64,000 nucleotides of DNA from Microbacterium sp. No. 7 (GTDB lineage Bacteria > Actinomycetota > Actinomycetes > Actinomycetales > Microbacteriaceae), in assembly GCF_001314225.1 (NCBI RefSeq), contig NZ_CP012697.1, positions 248,001 to 312,000 of the forward strand, written 5' to 3'. Of this stretch, positions 59,072 to 64,000 are shown piece after piece. The notes under the pieces were generated by a model. It worked only from the letters and a program-made list of their open reading frames with translations, had not been told where the DNA came from and made no database searches. The first letter of the stretch is position 1. Each line of letters begins with the position of its first letter. The translations under genes were made by a program, and so were the position numbers.

Positions 59072-61236
59072 CCATGTCCACGACCACCGACACTCCCGCG
59101 CGCCGCGCCGCCGCGGGCCGGTCGCCGAGCGGAGCGTTCGGCATCGCGCAGCTGCGCGACGCGCTCCCGGGCGCCGTCCGCAAGCTCGACCCGCGCGCCC
59201 AGTGGCGCAACCCCGTCATGTTCCTCGTCTGGGTCGGCGCGGTGCTCACGACCGCGCTGGCGATCGCCGAGCCGTTCCTCGGCGGCCCCGCCGCCTCGGG
59301 CGGCGCGGAGGTGCCGGCCTCGTTCACGGGGATCATCGCGGCATGGCTGTGGCTGACCGTGCTGTTCGCCGGCCTCGCCGAGGCGGTCGCCGAGGGCCGC
59401 GGCAAGGCGCAGGCCGACAGCCTCCGCAAGACCCGCACGAGCACCCTCGCCCACCGCGTCGCCGAGTACGACGCGACGACGGATGCCGGTGCCGAGCGCG
59501 CCGACGTCGCCGACGTCTCCTCCGCCGATCTGCGTCTCGGCGACGTCGTCGTGGTCTCGGCGGGCGAGCCGATCCCCGGCGACGGCGACATCGTCTGGGG
59601 CATCGCCTCGGTCGACGAGTCGGCGATCACCGGCGAGTCGGCCCCCGTCGTCCGCGAGTCCGGCGGCGACCGGTCGGCGGTCACGGGCGGCACCCGCGTG
59701 CTCTCCGACCGGATCGTCGTGCGCATCACGTCGAAGCCGGGGGAGACCTTCGTCGACCGGATGATCGCCCTCGTCGAGGGCGCGGCGCGGCAGAAGACCC
59801 CGAACGAGATCGCGCTGAACATCCTGCTCGCGTCGCTGTCGATCGTGTTCGTCGCCGTCGCGCTCACCCTCAACCCGATCGCCTCCTATGCGGCGAGCCC
59901 CGTGAGCCTGACCGTGCTCGTCGCGCTGCTCGTGTGTCTCATCCCCACGACCATCGGCGCGCTCCTGTCGGCGATCGGGATCGCGGGGATGGACCGGCTG
60001 GTGCAGCGCAACGTGCTCGCGATGTCGGGCCGCGCGGTCGAGGCCGCGGGCGACGTCACGACCCTGCTGCTCGACAAGACCGGCACGATCACCTACGGCA
60101 ACCGGCGCGCCGACGCCTTCGTGCGGCTCGCGGGCGTCGCCGAACACGACCTCGTCCGCGCCGCCGCGCTGTCGTCGCTCGCCGACCCCACGCCCGAGGG
60201 CACCTCGGTCGTGGAGCTCGCCCGCCGCGAGGGCGTCGACGTCGGATCCGGTGCGGCGGGAGACGCGCCGGGGGAGGTCGTGCCGTTCACCGCGCAGACC
60301 CGGATGTCGGGCATCGACCTGCCCGACGGCTCGCAGATCCGCAAGGGCGCCGGGTCGGCCGTCGTCGCCTGGCTGGAGCAGGAGGGCGCCCGGCCGCCGA
60401 GCGGCGTGCTCGCCGAGCTCGCGGAGCACACCGAGCACATCGCCCGCGCGGGCGGCACGCCGCTCGTCGTCGCGCGCCGGGCCGCCGACGGCGCGAGCGA
60501 GGTCCTCGGCGTGATCCAGCTCAAGGACATCGTCAAGGAGGGCCTGACCGACCGGTTCGCGGAGCTGCGCGCGATGGGCATCCGCACCGTCATGGTCACG
60601 GGCGACAACCCGCTCACCGCCGCGGCGATCGCCGCCGAGGCGGGCGTCGACGACGTGCTCGCCGAGGCGACCCCCGAGGACAAGCTCGCCTACATCCGCC
60701 GGGAGCAGGAGGGCGGCAACCTCGTCGCGATGACCGGCGACGGCACCAACGACGCGCCCGCGCTCGCACAGGCCGACGTCGGCGTCGCGATGAACACGGG
60801 CACGTCGGCGGCGAAGGAGGCCGGCAACATGGTCGACCTCGACTCCGATCCGACGAAGCTCATCGACATCGTCGCGATCGGCAAGCAGCTGCTCATCACG
60901 CGCGGTGCGCTCACGACGTTCTCCATCGCGAACGACATCGCGAAGTACTTCGCGATCATCCCCGCCATCTTCATGGGCGTGTTCCCGGGGCTGGGGGCCC
61001 TCAACGTCATGGGACTGCACTCGCCGGCATCCGCGGTGCTGTCGGCGGTGATCTTCAACGCCGTCGTGATCGTCGCGCTCGTGCCGCTCGCCCTGCGGGG
61101 CGTCGCGTACCGCCCGGCGAACGCGTCGAAGATCCTCGGCCGCAACCTGCTCGTGTACGGGCTGGGCGGCATCGTCGTGCCCTTCATCGGGATCTGGCTC
61201 ATCGACCTCGTCGTGCGCCTCATCCCCGGGTTCTGA
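59068..61236 (+). CDS. kdpB: KdpB, ATPase subunit of K+ transporter
   Basis: The P-type ATPase of about 722 residues has the GESAPVV region, phosphorylation site [21 protein letters not shown] and [18 protein letters not shown], and a C-terminal membrane bundle. It drives K+ import through KdpA. GTG 59068 overlaps the kdpA stop (GTGA) and has GGAAGGG 5 bases upstream; ATG 59074 is the alternative. kdpC starts 38 bases downstream. Confidence 0.95.
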   Translation: MTMSTTTDTPARRAAAGRSPSGAFGIAQLRDALPGAVRKLDPRAQWRNPVMFLVWVGAVLTTALAIAEPFLGGPAASGGAEVPASFTGIIAAWLWLTVLFAGLAEAVAEGRGKAQADSLRKTRTSTLAHRVAEYDATTDAGAERADVADVSSADLRLGDVVVVSAGEPIPGDGDIVWGIASVDESAITGESAPVVRESGGDRSAVTGGTRVLSDRIVVRITSKPGETFVDRMIALVEGAARQKTPNEIALNILLASLSIVFVAVALTLNPIASYAASPVSLTVLVALLVCLIPTTIGALLSAIGIAGMDRLVQRNVLAMSGRAVEAAGDVTTLLLDKTGTITYGNRRADAFVRLAGVAEHDLVRAAALSSLADPTPEGTSVVELARREGVDVGSGAAGDAPGEVVPFTAQTRMSGIDLPDGSQIRKGAGSAVVAWLEQEGARPPSGVLAELAEHTEHIARAGGTPLVVARRAADGASEVLGVIQLKDIVKEGLTDRFAELRAMGIRTVMVTGDNPLTAAAIAAEAGVDDVLAEATPEDKLAYIRREQEGGNLVAMTGDGTNDAPALAQADVGVAMNTGTSAAKEAGNMVDLDSDPTKLIDIVAIGKQLLITRGALTTFSIANDIAKYFAIIPAIFMGVFPGLGALNVMGLHSPASAVLSAVIFNAVVIVALVPLALRGVAYRPANASKILGRNLLVYGLGGIVVPFIGIWLIDLVVRLIPGF

Positions 61237-61274
61237 ACGCACCCGGATTCCGAACGCAGAGGAGAGACCGGATC

Positions 61275-61889
61275 ATGAACACCACGACCCGCAGCACCGG
61301 GCGCACCCTTTGGGTCGCCACCCGCGCCATGCTGCTGTTCACGCTGCTGCTGGGCGTCGGCTACACGCTCGCGCTCACGGGCATCGGGCAGCTGCTGTTC
61401 CCCGCGCAGGCGAACGGATCGCTCGTGCGGAACGCCTCCGGCGAGGTCGTCGGCTCCGCGCTCATCGGGCAGTCCTTCGCGGATGCCGACGGCGATCCGC
61501 TGCCGCAGTACTTCCAGCCGCGCCCCTCCGCCGCCGGCGACGGCTACGACGGCGGCAGCTCCTCGGGCTCGAACCGGGGGCCGGAGGACGCGGAGCTGAT
61601 CGCCGAGATCGCGCAGCGCAAGGAGCAGGTCGCCGCGTTCGACGGCGTGCCCGTCGCCGACGTGCCCGCCGACGCCGTCACGGCGTCGGCCTCGGGCCTC
61701 GACCCGCACATCAGCCCCGCCTACGCCGCGATCCAGGTCGAACGGGTGAGCGCCGCCCGCGGGCTGGACGCCGACCGGGTGCGCGAGCTCGTCGCCGCGC
61801 ACACGAGCGGCCGCGACCTGGGGTACCTGGGCGACCCCGTGGTGAACGTGCTACAACTCAACCTGTCACTGGACGAGCTGGAGGAGTGA
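61275..61889 (+). CDS. kdpC: KdpC, regulatory subunit of K+ ATPase
   Basis: The 204-residue protein has one N-terminal membrane helix (AMLLFTLLLGVGYTLALTGIG) and an extracytoplasmic domain with ALIGQSFADADGDPLPQYFQPRPS and SGLDPHISPAYAAIQVERV, conserved in KdpC. It assembles with KdpAB. ATG 61275 follows GGAGAGACCG. kdpD starts 3 bases after its stop. Confidence 0.95.
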   Translation: MNTTTRSTGRTLWVATRAMLLFTLLLGVGYTLALTGIGQLLFPAQANGSLVRNASGEVVGSALIGQSFADADGDPLPQYFQPRPSAAGDGYDGGSSSGSNRGPEDAELIAEIAQRKEQVAAFDGVPVADVPADAVTASASGLDPHISPAYAAIQVERVSAARGLDADRVRELVAAHTSGRDLGYLGDPVVNVLQLNLSLDELEE

Positions 61890-61892
61890 GCG

Positions 61893-64000
61893 ATGACGCG
61901 GGGGCGACTGCGGGTGCTGCTGGGTGCCGCCCCCGGCGTCGGCAAGACCTGCGCGATGCTCGAGGAGGGCCGGCGCCTCCTCGGCGAGGGCGCCGACGTG
62001 ACGGTCGCGATCGTGGAGACGCACGGTCGTGCCGAGACCGCCGCGATGACCGAGGGGCTGCAGATCCTGCCGCGCCGCGCCGTGCGGCACCGCGGCGTGG
62101 AGCTGACCGAGATGGACCTGGATGCCGTGCTCGCCCGCCGCCCGCAGGTCGCGCTCGTCGACGAGCTCGCCCACACCAACGCCCCCGGGATGCGTCACGA
62201 GAAGCGCTGGGAGGACGTGCAGGAGCTCCTCGACGCGGGGATCGACGTCATCTCGACCGTGAACATCCAGCACATCGAGTCGCTGGGCGACGTCGTGGAG
62301 CAGATCACGGGCGTCGCGCAGCGCGAGACGATCCCCGACGCGGTGCTGCGCGCCGCCGACCAGATCGAGGTCGTCGACCTCGCCCCGCAGGCGCTGCGCG
62401 ACCGCCTCGCGAGCGGCCGCGTCTACCCGGCCGAGCGGATCGACGCCGCGCTGTCGAACTACTTCCGGCTCGGCAACCTCACGGCGCTGCGCGAGCTGGC
62501 GCTGCTGTGGCTCGCCGACGAGGTCGACCAGGCGCTCACCGCCTATCGCACCGAGCACGGCATCGACAGCACCTGGCAGGCGCGGGAGCGCGTCGTCGTC
62601 GCCCTCACGGGCGGCCCCGAGGGCGAGACGCTGCTGCGCCGCGGCGCCCGTATCGCCGCGCGCACGACGGGCGGCCAGCTGCTCGCGGTGCACGTCACGA
62701 GCCAGGACGGGCTGCGCGCCGCGAGCCCGGAGTCGCTCGCCCGGCAGCGCGCCCTCGTCGACGCCCTCGGCGGCACCTACCACCAGGTCGTCGGCGACGA
62801 CGTGCCCCGCACGCTCGTGCAGTTCGCGCGCTCGGTCAACGCGACCCAGCTCGTGCTCGGGGTGAGCCGCCGCGGACGCATCGCGGCGGCTCTCACGGGC
62901 CCGGGCATCGGCGCGACCGTCATCCGCGAGTCGGGCGACATCGACGTGCACATCGTCACGCACTCCGCGGCCGGCGGCCGCTCGGCGCTGCCGCGGATCG
63001 GAGGGTCGCTCACCTGGCGGCGCCGCATCGCCGGGTTCGCCTTCGCCGTCGTCTGCGGACCGCTGCTGTCGTGGCTGCTCGTCACCCTGCGCGGACCGGA
63101 GTCGATCACGAGCGACGTGCTCAGCTACCAGCTGCTGGTCGTGGTCGCGGCGATCATCGGCGGCATCTGGCCCGCCCTGTTCGCCGCCGTCATGTCGGGG
63201 CTCACCCTCGACTTCCTGTTCATCGAACCGCTGTACGAGATCAAGGTCGACGAGCCGCACCACCTGCTCGCCCTCGTGCTGTACGTCGTCGTGGCCGTGC
63301 TCGTGAGCCTCGTCGTCGACCGCGCGGCGCGGCAGACGCGCTCCGCCCGCCGCGCCGCCGCCGAGTCGGAGCTGCTCGCGACCGTGGCCGGCAGCGTCCT
63401 GCGCGGGCAGGGCGCGATCCAGGCGCTCGTCGACCGCACGCGCGAGTCGTTCCGGCTCTCCGGGGTGCGGCTGCTGAGCGACGGGAGCGTGCTCGCCACG
63501 AGCGGCGAGCCGCTCGCCGACGAACGGCACACGACCATGCCGATCGGCGCGGATGCCGTGCTCGAGCTGCACGGGGGCGCCTTCGGGCCCGCCGAGCAGC
63601 GCCTCCTCGAGGCGATCGCCGCACAGCTCGCCGCGGCGCTCGAGCACAGCGCCCTGGCGCGCACCGCCAGCGAGATCGCCCCGCTCGCGGCATCCGACCG
63701 GCTCCGCACCGCCCTGCTGTCGGCCCTCAGCCACGATCTGCGCCGCCCGCTCGCCGCCGCGACCGCCGCGGTCACGGGGCTCCGCACCGCGCGCGGGCAC
63801 CTCACGCCCGGCGACCGCGACGAGCTGCTCGCCACCGCCGCCGAGAGCCTCGACGCCCTCGCCGCGCTGATCACCGACCTGCTCGACGTCACCCGGCTGC
63901 AGGCCGGTGCGCTCGCCGTCGCGACGACGCCGCTCGACGCCGCCGAGGCGATCCTGCCCGCGCTGGAGGAGCTCGGCATCGGCCCCGATCAGATAGAGCT
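61893..64000 (+). CDS. kdpD: KdpD sensor kinase (partial, C-terminus outside window)
   Basis: 702 codons are present. The KdpD N-terminal domain has the P-loop GAAPGVGKTCAMLEEG and DVISTVNIQHIESLGD. A UspA-like domain follows at about 230-370, then four membrane helices at about 385-480, a GAF-like region, and the H box ALSHDLRRPLAAATAAV near residue 612. It senses K+/turgor and phosphorylates KdpE, whose gene should be next, outside the window. ATG 61893 follows GTGAGCG; GTG 61887 is an alternative. Confidence 0.94.
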   Translation, partial: MTRGRLRVLLGAAPGVGKTCAMLEEGRRLLGEGADVTVAIVETHGRAETAAMTEGLQILPRRAVRHRGVELTEMDLDAVLARRPQVALVDELAHTNAPGMRHEKRWEDVQELLDAGIDVISTVNIQHIESLGDVVEQITGVAQRETIPDAVLRAADQIEVVDLAPQALRDRLASGRVYPAERIDAALSNYFRLGNLTALRELALLWLADEVDQALTAYRTEHGIDSTWQARERVVVALTGGPEGETLLRRGARIAARTTGGQLLAVHVTSQDGLRAASPESLARQRALVDALGGTYHQVVGDDVPRTLVQFARSVNATQLVLGVSRRGRIAAALTGPGIGATVIRESGDIDVHIVTHSAAGGRSALPRIGGSLTWRRRIAGFAFAVVCGPLLSWLLVTLRGPESITSDVLSYQLLVVVAAIIGGIWPALFAAVMSGLTLDFLFIEPLYEIKVDEPHHLLALVLYVVVAVLVSLVVDRAARQTRSARRAAAESELLATVAGSVLRGQGAIQALVDRTRESFRLSGVRLLSDGSVLATSGEPLADERHTTMPIGADAVLELHGGAFGPAEQRLLEAIAAQLAAALEHSALARTASEIAPLAASDRLRTALLSALSHDLRRPLAAATAAVTGLRTARGHLTPGDRDELLATAAESLDALAALITDLLDVTRLQAGALAVATTPLDAAEAILPALEELGIGPDQIE

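Overview
The window is GC-rich (about 70%) actinobacterial chromosome. The gene order rpsF-ssb-rpsR-rplI-dnaB, the kdpFABCD operon, frequent GTG starts and a dispersed GGTTGAGTAGCC...GTATCGAAACC repeat suggest a Microbacteriaceae member, probably Microbacterium or a close relative. This is inference from composition and families; no 16S gene is present.

Layout. (1) 1-4877: one end of a Tn7/Tn5053-type transposon transcribed leftwards (tnsA-like, tniA/tnsB, tniB/tnsC, tniQ running off the edge). The outer end carries evenly spaced TGACACAA repeats. Both tnsA and tniA have frameshifts at C/G homopolymers. (2) 4943-8478: an ArsR/SRPBCC pair, then the conserved rpsF-ssb-rpsR-rplI block. (3) 8479-11465: an intergenic region rich in DnaA-box-like sites, then dnaB, interrupted at its Walker A by a class-3-type intein with a zinc-finger-bearing homing endonuclease. 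(4) 11557-14185: a coupled three-gene operon of two CD-NTase-like nucleotidyltransferases around an S-4TM pore-forming effector, a CBASS-like anti-phage module with an unusual duplicated synthase. (5) 14186-21033: nested insertion sequences (an IS481-family gene split by IS21, an IS30 element, an IS3 remnant, an IS1380 element). (6) 21034-37560: a metal and thiol-redox island. It holds a DsbA-like protein, CopC, CopD-CtaG, CtaG, a TlpA-like lipoprotein, CcdA, ResB, CcsB, extra LspA and Lnt lipoprotein-processing enzymes, and a P1B-4 metal ATPase divergent from a SmtB-type repressor. (7) 38198-44222: a catabolic regulon with a TetR repressor and three matching palindromic operators. (8) 44389-57000: small domain-of-unknown-function proteins, a PadR-controlled ABC exporter, uricase, a two-component system, a DUF3500-like lipoprotein, another ABC exporter and a TrkH-type K+ channel subunit. 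(9) 57229-64000: the kdp high-affinity K+ operon, with an extra 27-residue membrane peptide before kdpF; kdpD runs off the right edge.

The accessory part is about 11.5-37.6 kb, directly downstream of dnaB. It combines defence, transposons and metal handling, as expected of an integration hotspot. The most interesting items are the dual-synthase CBASS-like operon, the DnaB intein, the lipoprotein-processing genes inside the copper/cytochrome island, and the operator set of the TetR regulon.
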